The notes below the pieces were generated by a model that worked only from the letters and a program-made list of their open reading frames with translations, was not told where the DNA came from and made no database searches. Source: Dehalococcoidia bacterium (GTDB taxonomy: Bacteria; Chloroflexota; Dehalococcoidia; Lucifugimonadales; UBA1123). Taken from it: 64,000 nucleotides of DNA. The position numbers and the translations under genes were made by a program. Shown here piece by piece: positions 7,229 to 17,698 of this stretch. The DNA lies in contig JAGWBK010000006.1 in assembly GCA_021295915.1 (NCBI GenBank), forward strand, positions 37,614-101,613. The letters run 5' to 3'. The first letter of the stretch is position 1, and each line of letters begins with the position of its first letter.

Positions 7229-8401
7229 TTGGCGCCCCAGCCTCTCGATCACCATGGGAGGCCCGAACTAATCTCGACGCGGACTGCAACCACATCCAGA
7301 CTGCCCTCTCAAATTTCGGACGCGATAGCCTCGCGTCTGGATGATCGAGAAAGCCGCCTCTCTCCATTCGCTCAGAGGTCGGTCACCAGTCGGGGTCGCA
7401 GGACGCCAGAGATTGCTTCGGCTATGCGGTCTGAGTACCAGCGCGACCGTGACCGTATTCTGCATACGAAGGCCTTTCGCAGGCTGAAGCACAAGACGCA
7501 GGTATTCATCGCGCCCCTTGGGGACCACTACGCCACAAGGCTTACGCACACTCTTGAGGTCGCCCAGATTGCGCGGACCATCGCGAGGGCGTTGAACCTC
7601 AACGAAGACCTCACTGAGGCGATCGCCATGGGCCACGATCTTGGTCACACGCCCTTCGGCCACGTTGGCGAGGACGAGCTCGATGACCTGTACCCCGGCG
7701 GCTTCAAGCACAGCGAGCAGAGCCTGAGAATAGTCGACCGACTGGAAAAAGAGGGGCAAGGGCTGAACCTCACATGGGAAGTCCGCCAGGGCATCCTTCG
7801 CCACTCGAAGCCGAGGGGAGACTTCCTTGGCATCGAATCGGTTGAGGAACTGAGTCTCGAGGCTCAGATATGCAGGATTTCAGACGCGGTCGCATACCTC
7901 AATCATGACCTCGCAGATGCCTTTCGGGCGGGAGTGCTGACCCAGGACCGACTTCCGGATCAGGTGGCAGATGTGCTGGGCACGACCCACGCGGAGCGCA
8001 TCGACACGATGGTCTCAGACATTATCGCCGCCTCTTGGATGGCGTCGGGCGAGCTTATGGCTGGTCATACAGGGGTAGAAAAAACCAGCGACGCCCCTTC
8101 AATCGAGATGGGAGACGAGGTCAAGAGCGCCTTCTACACCCTGCGGGAGTTTATGTTCGACGAGGTGTACATCCCAACCGACCGCTCCCCGGAGGGCAGA
8201 GCAGCCCGCGAAGTCATGCGGCTCCTGTATTCACACTTCGACACTAACCGTGACGAGATCCCCGCTGAGTACGACCACCGCAGCCGGTCTGAGGACGAAG
8301 CGGTCGTGGATTTCATCTCCGGCATGACGGACCATTACGCGATGAGAGTCGCCGAAAGTATCGAGCCAGGAATAACACGGCCCTTCAAGGAGCGTACGTA
8401 A
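7229..8401 (+). CDS. dgt: Deoxyguanosinetriphosphate triphosphohydrolase-like HD protein
   Basis: A 390-residue HD-domain phosphohydrolase that hydrolyses dNTPs to nucleoside and triphosphate. The family opening RLSPFAQRS is followed by YQRDRDRILHTKAFRRLKHK. The HD metal site is H107 (TRLTHTLEVA), H136-D137 (MGHDLGHTPFGH) and D219 (RISDAVAYLNHD). The start is not certain. TTG at 7229 gives a somewhat long N-terminus, but the conserved LSPFA region lies upstream of the first internal ATG, so a start before residue 42 is needed. The gene heads a run dgt - two small genes - dnaG - rpoD. Confidence 0.9.
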   Translation: MAPQPLDHHGRPELISTRTATTSRLPSQISDAIASRLDDRESRLSPFAQRSVTSRGRRTPEIASAMRSEYQRDRDRILHTKAFRRLKHKTQVFIAPLGDHYATRLTHTLEVAQIARTIARALNLNEDLTEAIAMGHDLGHTPFGHVGEDELDDLYPGGFKHSEQSLRIVDRLEKEGQGLNLTWEVRQGILRHSKPRGDFLGIESVEELSLEAQICRISDAVAYLNHDLADAFRAGVLTQDRLPDQVADVLGTTHAERIDTMVSDIIAASWMASGELMAGHTGVEKTSDAPSIEMGDEVKSAFYTLREFMFDEVYIPTDRSPEGRAAREVMRLLYSHFDTNRDEIPAEYDHRSRSEDEAVVDFISGMTDHYAMRVAESIEPGITRPFKERT

Positions 8402-8403
8402 TC

Positions 8404-8658
8404 TTGGATCCGCAAGACCGCATCAGGGTACGCACCGTGGGGAACCAGGTCAGGATGATCAAGGAACACCTGGAAGCAATGCAACGTGACGCTCACGGTC
8501 TCGAGTACGCGCCCTGGAAGGCCGAGGTCGACGAATTGTGGAAGGGTATCTTCGAAAACGTGAACGAACTCGATCCCGAGTTTCAGCCCGCAACGTTGGA
8601 GTCGGTCCGCGACCTCTGGATGACTTACATCACCCACTACGCTGTCGGACTCAACTGA
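8404..8658 (+). CDS. Small acidic helical protein of unknown function
   Basis: An 84-residue protein starting with TTG 2 bp after the dgt stop. It is rich in charged residues and Trp (PWKAEVDELWKG, DLWMTYITH) and appears all-helical; it has no signal peptide, membrane segment or cysteine. I do not recognise it. Its tight spacing after dgt and before another small gene and dnaG suggests co-expression with the replication/transcription block. Confidence 0.65.
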   Translation: MDPQDRIRVRTVGNQVRMIKEHLEAMQRDAHGLEYAPWKAEVDELWKGIFENVNELDPEFQPATLESVRDLWMTYITHYAVGLN

Positions 8659-8683
8659 TCCTGACGAATGGAAAGGCCAGCTA

Positions 8684-9043
8684 TTGGACTCTGAACTGAA
8701 CATCGACAAGCACCTCGAACGAGACCCAGGTCTCGATCAGGCGAGGCGTGCGTCCGTAATGGCGCACAGCGTCGTAATCAAGCTCAAGGAGATGGGCTTG
8801 CCAGACGAACTGGACGAGCAGCTATCCCAGGTGTGCACCGATCTCGGTGACCTATGGAGTGCGCAGAACTCGCTCGCAGAACAGTTTCGGGCATTCCTGA
8901 AGGCAGACAACGATTGGGGGGAGATAGGCGACACCCTCGTAGACATGAGTTCCACTATCGACCACATAGCATGGCACATGAAGGGCATTCGCGAGCCTCT
9001 GGTCGAAATTACCCAGTATGCCTATGAGCAGGCAGAGGACTAG
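8684..9043 (+). CDS. Small helical protein of unknown function upstream of dnaG
   Basis: A 119-residue protein with a TTG start after GGAAAGG. It appears entirely helical with heptad-like spacing (VVIKLKEMGLPDELDEQLSQ, then TIDHIAWHMKGIREPL). No known motif is visible. It ends 9 bp before dnaG and so probably shares its transcript. It might be an antitoxin-like, chaperone-like or primase-associated factor; none of these can be shown from sequence. Confidence 0.65.
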   Translation: MDSELNIDKHLERDPGLDQARRASVMAHSVVIKLKEMGLPDELDEQLSQVCTDLGDLWSAQNSLAEQFRAFLKADNDWGEIGDTLVDMSSTIDHIAWHMKGIREPLVEITQYAYEQAED

Positions 9044-9052
9044 CTTGGACTG

Positions 9053-10864
9053 ATGAGCGTAGTCGACGACATACGGGCGAAACTCGACATAGTCGAAGTT
9101 GTCGCGCCCTACGTCACGTTCCAGCAGTCCGGCAGGACGCTGAAGGCAAACTGTCCATTCCACACGGAACGGACACCGTCTTTCGTCGTCAGTCCTGAGC
9201 GGCAGAGTTGGCGATGCTTCGGCGCGTGCGCAGTTGGCGGAGACATCTTCAGCTTCGTAATGCGCGCCGAGAACATGGAATTCCGGGACGCGTTGAAAAC
9301 GCTCGCCCAAAAGGCTGGCGTCGAGCTTCAGCCCAGCCGGGTTCGAGCGGCCTCAAACGCGGCACAGAGCGCCAACAACGCGGCAGCGGAGTTCTACCAG
9401 GAGGTACTGAATTCAGACCGAGGGAAATTGGCGCGAGACTACTTGGACGACCGAGGGGTTAGCCAGGAAGCGCGTGACAAGTTCCAGTTGGGGCTCAGTC
9501 CCGACTCGTGGGACGGTCTCGTTCAGCATTTCAAAACGTTTGGGGTCACGCGGGAGGCTGCCTTGGGTGCAGGTCTGGTCAGACAGACCGACGACGGACG
9601 ACCTTACGACTTCTTCAGGGGCCGCCTGATGTTCCCGATCTGCGACCGCGATGGGAACGTAATCGGATTCGGAGCTCGGGCTCTGGACGACTCGAATCCC
9701 AAGTACATCAATACGGCTGCTACAGAGGCTTTCGACAAGCGAAATACCCTATACGCGCTTCACATGGCGACAGCCAGGATTCGACAGACAGGAACCGCCG
9801 TGATCGTGGAAGGCTACATGGACGCCATAGCGGCCCATGAGCACGGCTTTTCGAACGTAGTCGCATCCATGGGGACTGCTTTAACCGAGAACCAGGTGTC
9901 GCAGCTCAGATCGCTGGCACAGAGCTACGTTCTCGCGCTCGACCCGGACGCCGCCGGACAGGAGGCCACGCTTAGAAGTCTCGAGTCGTCGTGGCGAGTC
10001 TTTAGAAGTACCGTGGCGAGGCGCAGCCCTGCAAGTCAGAGTGTGCTGAGCCAGTACAGGCCTCCGGAACTGAAGATCGCAGAGCTTCCTGAAGGCCAAG
10101 ACCCGGACGCGCTTATTAGAAACGACTCCCAGAAGTGGGAAGAGACTGTAGCAGGTGCACAGCCACTATTGGATTACGTTATACCGGCCTTGATCACCCG
10201 CACGGATTTGAGCGTGCAAGACAATGTCGTCAACATTGTCTCTGAACTAGCTCGCTTGATTAATCAACTCGAAGATTCAGATCAGTACCCATACCTCGAA
10301 AAGCTCTCAAGCCAGCTCAACATCCCTATCGAGATTCTGCGAGCCTCGATAGGAGGTCGAGGTGGTAGCCAGACACGAAGGCGGAACGGCGGGGCAGAAT
10401 CTCAACATGCAGTGGAGCTAGAAGTCAGCGAGTCAATGCTCCGCAGCGAGGCTGCGGACACACTTGAAGAGTATGTTCTCGCGCTTCTTGTCCAGCATTC
10501 CCAGCTGCTCGAGGACCTAGCCGAGGCCGACCCGCAGTTCTTCCGACATTCTGAAAACCGCCAGCTATTTACCATGTTGCTGACCTGTCCTACAATTGGG
10601 GAACTGAGGGAGGGTCTGGACAGCGTTCTCGCTGGACTTCTGGGTCGACTGGAGCAGCTTGAGCTGCCGCCTATGTCGTCTACAGAGCTCCAATTTGTCC
10701 GAAACGAATGCCTTTCTCGCCTAGAGGAACGACACCTTCGCGATTTTCAATTCAATCTGTTGCAGACTGATGGCCCTGAAGTTGCTCCGCAACGCGAACT
10801 GACTCCCCAGGTCCAGCAGGTCAACCGTAGACTAAGGGAGTTACATTCCACCGGTAGAAAATAA
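9053..10864 (+). CDS. dnaG: DNA primase DnaG
   Basis: A 603-residue primase that makes RNA primers at the replication fork. The CHC2 zinc domain has C34, H37, C55 and C59 ([12 protein letters not shown], then [11 protein letters not shown]). The last pair is spaced C-x3-C instead of the usual C-x2-C. The catalytic core follows, with [11 protein letters not shown]. The TOPRIM domain has the metal glutamate in VEGYMDA (E253) and DPDAAG at 297-302. The C-terminal part from about 450 is a helical, DnaB-interacting-like region that is poorly conserved. The ATG at 9053 fits the family start. The gene is followed 88 bp later by rpoD, the classic macromolecular synthesis pairing. Confidence 0.96.
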   Translation: MSVVDDIRAKLDIVEVVAPYVTFQQSGRTLKANCPFHTERTPSFVVSPERQSWRCFGACAVGGDIFSFVMRAENMEFRDALKTLAQKAGVELQPSRVRAASNAAQSANNAAAEFYQEVLNSDRGKLARDYLDDRGVSQEARDKFQLGLSPDSWDGLVQHFKTFGVTREAALGAGLVRQTDDGRPYDFFRGRLMFPICDRDGNVIGFGARALDDSNPKYINTAATEAFDKRNTLYALHMATARIRQTGTAVIVEGYMDAIAAHEHGFSNVVASMGTALTENQVSQLRSLAQSYVLALDPDAAGQEATLRSLESSWRVFRSTVARRSPASQSVLSQYRPPELKIAELPEGQDPDALIRNDSQKWEETVAGAQPLLDYVIPALITRTDLSVQDNVVNIVSELARLINQLEDSDQYPYLEKLSSQLNIPIEILRASIGGRGGSQTRRRNGGAESQHAVELEVSESMLRSEAADTLEEYVLALLVQHSQLLEDLAEADPQFFRHSENRQLFTMLLTCPTIGELREGLDSVLAGLLGRLEQLELPPMSSTELQFVRNECLSRLEERHLRDFQFNLLQTDGPEVAPQRELTPQVQQVNRRLRELHSTGRK

Positions 10865-10952
10865 AGAACCTTTCACCTATAGACTCGAGCCCAGGGGCAG
10901 TGGTTCGAAGCGGCCGGCAGGACTTAAGTCACACCAAAGTGGGGTTGCCTAT

Positions 10953-12491
<1,539 letters not shown>

Positions 12492-12502
12492 ATAGCGAGC
12501 CC

Positions 12503-13642
12503 TTGACCACTCATACCCCAGCGGAGAGACCTGAACAGGCTGCGTCGTCAGCGCAGTCTTCGGCGACCCTGAACAGATCCAGGGTCGCCGTCGTCTACAC
12601 GAGCCCCGAAACGGTGCTGGACGACATACAGCACGCGATGGAACTGGCCGGCGTACGGTCCGCGCTTCCTTCGGGTCTGGAGACCCTGCTCAAGATTAAC
12701 ATCTCCTGGCAGCACTACTACCCTGCCTGCTCTTCTTCGCCTTGGCAGTTGGACGGCGTCATCAGAGCGCTAAAGTCGGCGGGCTATGGCCGCCTTACCC
12801 CGGTCCACAACGGGACCGTGGTGGTCGACCCGAGAGAGGGCGCATTCAACAACAAGCACGAGGTCGTCACCGAGAGCCACGGACTGGATTCGGTATTCCT
12901 GGAAGACGAAGAGTGGATTGACTTCGTTCCGAAGTCCCCGATGCTGGTGCTCGACAAGGTCTACCCCAACGGATTCAAGATCCCGCGGATGCTGATGGAC
13001 AAGAACATTGTGCATCTTCCGACGGTCAAGACGCATGTATTCACCACCATGACCGGCGCGATGAAGAACGCCTTCGGTGGCCTGTTGAACTACCAGCGTC
13101 ACTGGACGCACTCGGTGATACATGAAACGCTGGTCGACCTCCTGCGAATACAGAAGGAGATACATCCAGGAATCTTCGCCGTTACAGATGGCACTTTCGC
13201 CGGGGACGGACCCGGACCCCGCGCCATGCGCTGGCACACCAAGAACGTGATCCTGGCATCAGCCGACCAGGTCGCGATTGATGCGGTTTCAGCGAAGCTA
13301 ATGGGGTTCGATCCCATGTCGATACCCTTCATTCGAATCGCGGACGAGCATGGCCTCGGATGTGGCAGGTTCAACGAGATCGACACAGTCGGGGACGACA
13401 TCGAAGAGGTGAGCTGGGGGTTCAGTTCCCTCGAGAACACCTTCGCAAGCCGCGGCCAGAAGCTAATCTACTGGGGGCCTCTCAAGTCCCTAGAGAACAT
13501 CCTGCTGAGATCCTTCATCACCCCCTGGGCGTACGCTGCCTCGAACCTGTACCACAACGCCTACTGGCTCAAGGTGGTTGGCAGGAAGCGTGTGCAGGAG
13601 GCGATGAAGACGCCGTGGGGCCGGCTGTTCCAGGAGTACTGA
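12503..13642 (+). CDS. DUF362 family protein
   Basis: A 379-residue DUF362 protein. It shows the family features LLKINISWQHYYPACSSSPW, a central MLMDKNIVHLPTVKTHVFTT segment, and GAMKNAFGGLLNYQRHW. It ends with DGTFAGDGPGPRAMRWHTKN and SADQVAIDAVSAKLMG. Many DUF362 proteins carry a C-terminal ferredoxin; here there is no CxxCxxC cluster. The family role is unclear; some members are linked to metal-centre or cofactor assembly. The TTG start at 12503 is 11 bp after the rpoD stop. The first 28 residues are low in complexity and could be excluded by a later start. Confidence 0.85.
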   Translation: MTTHTPAERPEQAASSAQSSATLNRSRVAVVYTSPETVLDDIQHAMELAGVRSALPSGLETLLKINISWQHYYPACSSSPWQLDGVIRALKSAGYGRLTPVHNGTVVVDPREGAFNNKHEVVTESHGLDSVFLEDEEWIDFVPKSPMLVLDKVYPNGFKIPRMLMDKNIVHLPTVKTHVFTTMTGAMKNAFGGLLNYQRHWTHSVIHETLVDLLRIQKEIHPGIFAVTDGTFAGDGPGPRAMRWHTKNVILASADQVAIDAVSAKLMGFDPMSIPFIRIADEHGLGCGRFNEIDTVGDDIEEVSWGFSSLENTFASRGQKLIYWGPLKSLENILLRSFITPWAYAASNLYHNAYWLKVVGRKRVQEAMKTPWGRLFQEY

Positions 13643-13698
13643 GGAGACTCGACCTGGGTACGCCCTGGAGGGCCTATCAGATAGGCTAAAGGCGGAGT

Positions 13699-14838
13699 TT
13701 ACGGACGCTCGATCAGTTCAACAACCGTCTCGAACTGCTTGTTGTCTCGCATGTAGTTGACCTGGAGCGAGTCTCCAACTTCGTAGCTCCACAGAAGCGT
13801 GAGAAACCCGCCCATATCTGAGGTTGGAATCCCGTCGAGGCTGAGAATCACGTCGCCGACCTGGAGACCCGCATTGAACGCGGGGCCTGCCCTGGAGACT
13901 CGGGTGATCACCACGCCTTCATCGACGCTCAGGTCGTGTCTGTTAGCTATGGCGGGCGTAACGTCCTCTCCGTGCATCCCCATCAGCGGCCTGACCACAC
14001 GCCCATGTTCTATGAGGCTGTCGATGATCGGAAGCGCCGTCTCGGAGCTGATCGCGAAGCCGATTCCCTGGGCGCGCCGCTCCACCGCGGTGCTGATGCC
14101 AATGACCTCGCCATCCATATCTACCAGCGGCCCACCACTGTTGCCGTCGTTGATGGCCGCGTCGGTCTGGATCATGTCGTAGAGCGGTTCCCTTTCAGTC
14201 CGCACCGTGCGCCCTCGTGCACTCACGATTCCCAGGGTGACCGTGGGGCCTCCCTTAAGCGCGAGAGCGTTGCCTACAGCAACGACCCAGTCACCGACTC
14301 TAATGTCGTCTGAATCGCCCCAGTCAATCACGGGAAGATTGTCTTCAGTCTCTATCTTCAGTACCGCGAGATCAGTAATGACGTCCCAGCCCACGACTTC
14401 GGCGTCATAGGTCTCGCCGTCCGGCAGGTGCACCTTGATGCCAACGACGTCATGGATCACGTGGAAGTTCGTGACGACGTATCCGTCAGACCTCACGATC
14501 ACTCCGGAGCCGGCCCCCTGGTCCGTGAAGTCGAAGAACAGCCCCTGATTGACCGACTCGACGAAGATGGAGACCACGGCTGGTTGAACACCCATGACGA
14601 GATCGGCGATCGAGGGCAGCTGCATTATTCCAGGTGGGCCCTGGTAGCCATTGGCACTGGGCCCCGCCTGCGACTGCGGAGGAAGGGGAGCTACTGGCGC
14701 CACAGTTGGCGGCACCTCAGTCGGCGCGGGTGTCGGAGTGGCAGCCGGCGCAGGTGAGGAGAAACCGCATGCCAATGCGAGCACGCACGTCGACGCTGCG
14801 GCCAACAGGAGCCACGCCCAGCTACGCCCGGACTTCAC
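13699..14838 (-). CDS. HtrA/DegP-type serine protease, lipoprotein-anchored
   Basis: A 379-residue S1C protease. The N-terminus is a lipoprotein signal ending in LALAC (C24), followed by a Pro/Thr/Ala-rich linker to about residue 62. The trypsin-like domain has H126 (TNFHVIHD), D156 (VITDLAVLK) and S234 (NDGNSGGPL), so the triad is complete. One PDZ domain (GVVITRVSRAGPAFNAGLQV, then GDVILSLDG) follows. It is expected to degrade or refold misfolded proteins on the outer face of the membrane. The GTG start follows GGGAG and overlaps the YihY/BrkB gene by 17 bp, so the two are co-transcribed and probably coupled. Confidence 0.92.
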   Translation of the reverse strand: MKSGRSWAWLLLAAASTCVLALACGFSSPAPAATPTPAPTEVPPTVAPVAPLPPQSQAGPSANGYQGPPGIMQLPSIADLVMGVQPAVVSIFVESVNQGLFFDFTDQGAGSGVIVRSDGYVVTNFHVIHDVVGIKVHLPDGETYDAEVVGWDVITDLAVLKIETEDNLPVIDWGDSDDIRVGDWVVAVGNALALKGGPTVTLGIVSARGRTVRTEREPLYDMIQTDAAINDGNSGGPLVDMDGEVIGISTAVERRAQGIGFAISSETALPIIDSLIEHGRVVRPLMGMHGEDVTPAIANRHDLSVDEGVVITRVSRAGPAFNAGLQVGDVILSLDGIPTSDMGGFLTLLWSYEVGDSLQVNYMRDNKQFETVVELIERP

Positions 14839-15736
14839 CGGACTCCCATTCCCTCATTCTGACTCGTGAAACTCCTGTCCACAGAAGTCTAAGCCCGCGC
14901 ACTTCACCGCCCATCTGATCCACGTATTGCGCATACCTGGAAGTGGCCAGGGCACCGAACAGCAGGATGATTGCTGAGACATACACCCAGCTCAGAAGGG
15001 CCATGATCGCACCAATTGGTCCATACACAACGTTATATGTCGGGAATGTATTGACGTACCAGATGAAACCCCAAGTAGCCCCATCAATTGCCAGTGAGGC
15101 AATCAGGGCGCCCATCCAGACGTCCCTGAAGGTTACTTCGGTATTCGGCAGATGTTTGTATAGCAGCAGCAATGTCCCAAATGTGATCATCGGAGAGGCG
15201 ACCACCGTAATTAGATTTCCTATTAGTTCATACGTAACATCTGGGAAAGCGGTCTTCACCAGTAGCTGAATGGTGCCGACCATTGGCGTTACGAAGAGGA
15301 GAAACACCATCAGGATGCCGGCACCAGAGGCCAGACCAAGGTCGATTAGTCTCTCGCGGATGAACGGCCTGGTCCTTGTGACGCCCCACGCCGCGTTGAT
15401 GCCCTTACGAATCGCTCCGAACGCAGCCGAGGACGCCCATATCAGTCCAAATACCGCCGCGACCCCGGTTATCGTGCGCGCGGACACCACTCCTCTCATC
15501 GTCTCGCCAATGAAATCCGAGGAGACAGGGATGATCTCCGCCATCTGCTCGGCCATGGTCTCCCGTTCCACCTCGAGGGGAAAGAAGAAACCCCAGATGG
15601 AGACTATCGCCAGTACGAGGGGAAACATGGAGAACAGCGTGTAGAAAGCAATTGCGCCCGCAATATACTGGCAGTTTTTGCCGAGAAAGTCGTTCACGGC
15701 ATCTGCGCACATCAGTATGAATCTAACCAGGTACAC
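14822..15736 (-). CDS. YihY/BrkB family inner-membrane protein
   Basis: A 304-residue polytopic protein with about six membrane helices. The opening has the family hallmark GAIAFYTLFSMFPLVLAIVS. The middle has VFGLIWASSAAFGAIRKGIN, and the end LLSWVYVSAIILLFGALATS. The family (formerly annotated as ribonuclease BN) has no proven enzymatic activity and is thought to be a transporter or envelope protein. GTG start after GAGGA. Its last 17 bp overlap the start of the HtrA-like protease. Confidence 0.9.
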   Translation of the reverse strand: MYLVRFILMCADAVNDFLGKNCQYIAGAIAFYTLFSMFPLVLAIVSIWGFFFPLEVERETMAEQMAEIIPVSSDFIGETMRGVVSARTITGVAAVFGLIWASSAAFGAIRKGINAAWGVTRTRPFIRERLIDLGLASGAGILMVFLLFVTPMVGTIQLLVKTAFPDVTYELIGNLITVVASPMITFGTLLLLYKHLPNTEVTFRDVWMGALIASLAIDGATWGFIWYVNTFPTYNVVYGPIGAIMALLSWVYVSAIILLFGALATSRYAQYVDQMGGEVRGLRLLWTGVSRVRMREWESGEVRA

Positions 15737-15848
15737 TGCGTCCTCGGTATTCTCTGGGCGCTCAACCTCTAACTCTGAGAGTACCGGAGATGGTATCCAG
15801 AAGTCCTGAAAGCGGTCAAGTTACTGATCGATAAGAGACCAGTTAGAG

Positions 15849-16718
15849 CTACGAGCCGTTGTCGAAGAACTCTCGGATGATCCCTACGGTAGCTTCCATG
15901 TCTTCATTGTGGAGGCCGTGACCAACTCCAGGGACTTCACCGAAGGTGCCGTTACCATTTGGGATGGTTGCCACCATCTTTCGGGCCTGCGGCTCGTCGA
16001 GCACTGCACTGACCTCGCCTCTTAACACCAGGGTCCGACAGCTAATCCTCTCGACGCAGTTCCACAGGAAGGGTCCTTCCTTGAGCGCTGTCCGTCCCAG
16101 AAGCCACCTGATTTCCGGATCGGTCTTTGGCACGAGAATCCCGTCCCAGTTAGTGCGATAGGTGTGTCTGACTGTCGCCCATACTTGGTCATCGCTGGCC
16201 TTGGGGTCGTCCTCACGATGCCAGTCGAACGCCATCTGATCACTGAAGAAACCCCTTGGACGCTCCCGGTTGCCGCTCTGCATACGCGACGCGGCGGTGT
16301 CCCTTCCGGCGGGAGAGGGATCGGGCATCGGCCCGTAGTCACCCAGTACCAGACCATCGATGAGATGACCGTAGTATGCTCCAAGTGGCATTCCCATCCT
16401 GGAGCCTTGGGAGTGCCCGTAGTAGTCAAAGGGGTACAAGCCGGTAGCCTGGGCGAATAGCCCAACGTCGGAGGCATACGACTGGGCTGAGTAACCCTCC
16501 CGGCTCCAGTCACTGTCGCCGCATCCACGGGCGTCCAGCGCGACTACATGCCACTTATCGGTCATGTGGGGAGCGAGCTCGTCGAACTGGTGTGCATGAC
16601 CACCGATGCCATGCATCAGGATCAAAGGCTTCTTAGTCCTGTCGCCACCCCAGTCGAGGTAATGGAGCCACAGTCCGTTTACCGACACCCACTTGTCTTC
16701 AGGATATGCACCTGACAT
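15849..16718 (-). CDS. Alpha/beta hydrolase
   Basis: A 289-residue alpha/beta hydrolase. The oxyanion-hole motif HGIGGHAHQF lies near residue 36 and the nucleophile serine is in GHSQGSRMG. The catalytic histidine is probably in GVGHGLHNED near the C-terminus. The acid is likely the aspartate of LRGEVSAVLDEPQ. The fold is that of esterases, C-C hydrolases and haloalkane-type enzymes; the substrate is not deducible. The ATG at 16718 is preceded by AGAGGAG. It is 20 bp upstream of no other gene in its direction and lies just downstream of the alkA-like gene. Confidence 0.88.
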   Translation of the reverse strand: MSGAYPEDKWVSVNGLWLHYLDWGGDRTKKPLILMHGIGGHAHQFDELAPHMTDKWHVVALDARGCGDSDWSREGYSAQSYASDVGLFAQATGLYPFDYYGHSQGSRMGMPLGAYYGHLIDGLVLGDYGPMPDPSPAGRDTAASRMQSGNRERPRGFFSDQMAFDWHREDDPKASDDQVWATVRHTYRTNWDGILVPKTDPEIRWLLGRTALKEGPFLWNCVERISCRTLVLRGEVSAVLDEPQARKMVATIPNGNGTFGEVPGVGHGLHNEDMEATVGIIREFFDNGS

Positions 16719-16738
16719 TGAATACTCCTCTCAGTCAT

Positions 16739-17698
16739 CTACGGCCCGACAGCCCTACCGGGTCGACTCCCCTGAATCAGACCATTGCGGGCTGCGGCAA
16801 ACATGTACGTAACCAGGTAGCTTCTGTACGGACTCCATCTGGCAGACAGATCAAGGGCCTCCTTAGGGGTCAGCCGCTCACCGCCATTGTAGAGTGCCCC
16901 GAGTGATCGCTGGACGGCGAGGTCGCCTTCAGGGAAGCCATCCGGTCGGTCGAAAGCACGAATCAGGAGCCAGTGAGCCGTCCAGGGGCCCACGCCTCGC
17001 AGCTTGACGAGCTCCTCGACAATCGATTCGTCTGACAGGTCAGCCATCGCGTCCAGGTCAAGATCGCCCGAAGCCACGCTTGCAGAGATGTCGACTATGT
17101 ACTCGGCCTTCCTCGCGCTGAACTTAATACCCCTCAACACCTCAGTACCAGCTTCCGCAATCGTCAACGGAGAAGGGAATATCCGGTATTCTGAGCCTTC
17201 TGAGGAAACGGACCCTCCAAGTGTATCCACAAGGAGGTTCCTGAGCACGCGGGCGACCTCGTTGCTGATCTGCTGACCCAGAATAGACAGCACAAGCCCT
17301 TCGAAAGGCGTCGCTGCCTGCGGGATCCCCAGGCCTCGAAACTGACCTGCAAATTCGGTCATCGGGTCGTCAGCGTCAAGCGATTCATAGAAGCTGTGAA
17401 GATTGCCGTGAGCGCCGACAGACCTTATCGCGACGTCCAGGACTCTCGACTGCTCATCTGCACTCAGCTCGTCACCGGCAAGGCTGACCTCTAACTCAGG
17501 GCTCTCAGTCTCACCTACGGAACAAACACTCAGTGCTACCGACTTTCCACCTACTACCAGTCCTCTCGCGAAAACACCATCGACGAACGTGTCGGCCGCG
17601 TACCTGCTTCGGCCATATACGGCGAAGCTGGCGGAGGCATCGAAATCGTACGGCGGCTGTGGCTTGAACGTGTGAGTGGCTGTATACATTGGCCCCAT
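16739..17698 (-). CDS. DNA-3-methyladenine glycosylase II (AlkA-like)
   Basis: A 319-residue HhH-GPD DNA glycosylase that removes alkylated bases. The helix-hairpin-helix is LRGVGPWTAHWLLIRAF and the catalytic aspartate follows in FPEGDLAVQRSLG. Upstream LSILGQQISNEVARVLRNLL matches the AlkA core. The N-terminal about 100 residues form the AlkA-type beta domain (FDASASFAVYGRSRY). The ATG at 17698 overlaps the queA stop as TGATG, which indicates translational coupling; a second ATG at 17689 is possible. There is no Fe-S cluster motif, which separates it from EndoIII/MutY. Confidence 0.9.
   Translation of the reverse strand: MGPMYTATHTFKPQPPYDFDASASFAVYGRSRYAADTFVDGVFARGLVVGGKSVALSVCSVGETESPELEVSLAGDELSADEQSRVLDVAIRSVGAHGNLHSFYESLDADDPMTEFAGQFRGLGIPQAATPFEGLVLSILGQQISNEVARVLRNLLVDTLGGSVSSEGSEYRIFPSPLTIAEAGTEVLRGIKFSARKAEYIVDISASVASGDLDLDAMADLSDESIVEELVKLRGVGPWTAHWLLIRAFDRPDGFPEGDLAVQRSLGALYNGGERLTPKEALDLSARWSPYRSYLVTYMFAAARNGLIQGSRPGRAVGP

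Noticed and set aside
10865-10952. Possible tRNA-like GTTCGAA word between dnaG and rpoD
   Set aside because: No cloverleaf or acceptor stem can be formed; there is no tRNA gene here, and none was found in the window.
13672-13687. Small palindrome GCCTAT/ATAGGC after the DUF362 gene as a terminator
   Set aside because: The stem is only 6 bp with a 3-nt loop and no T run.
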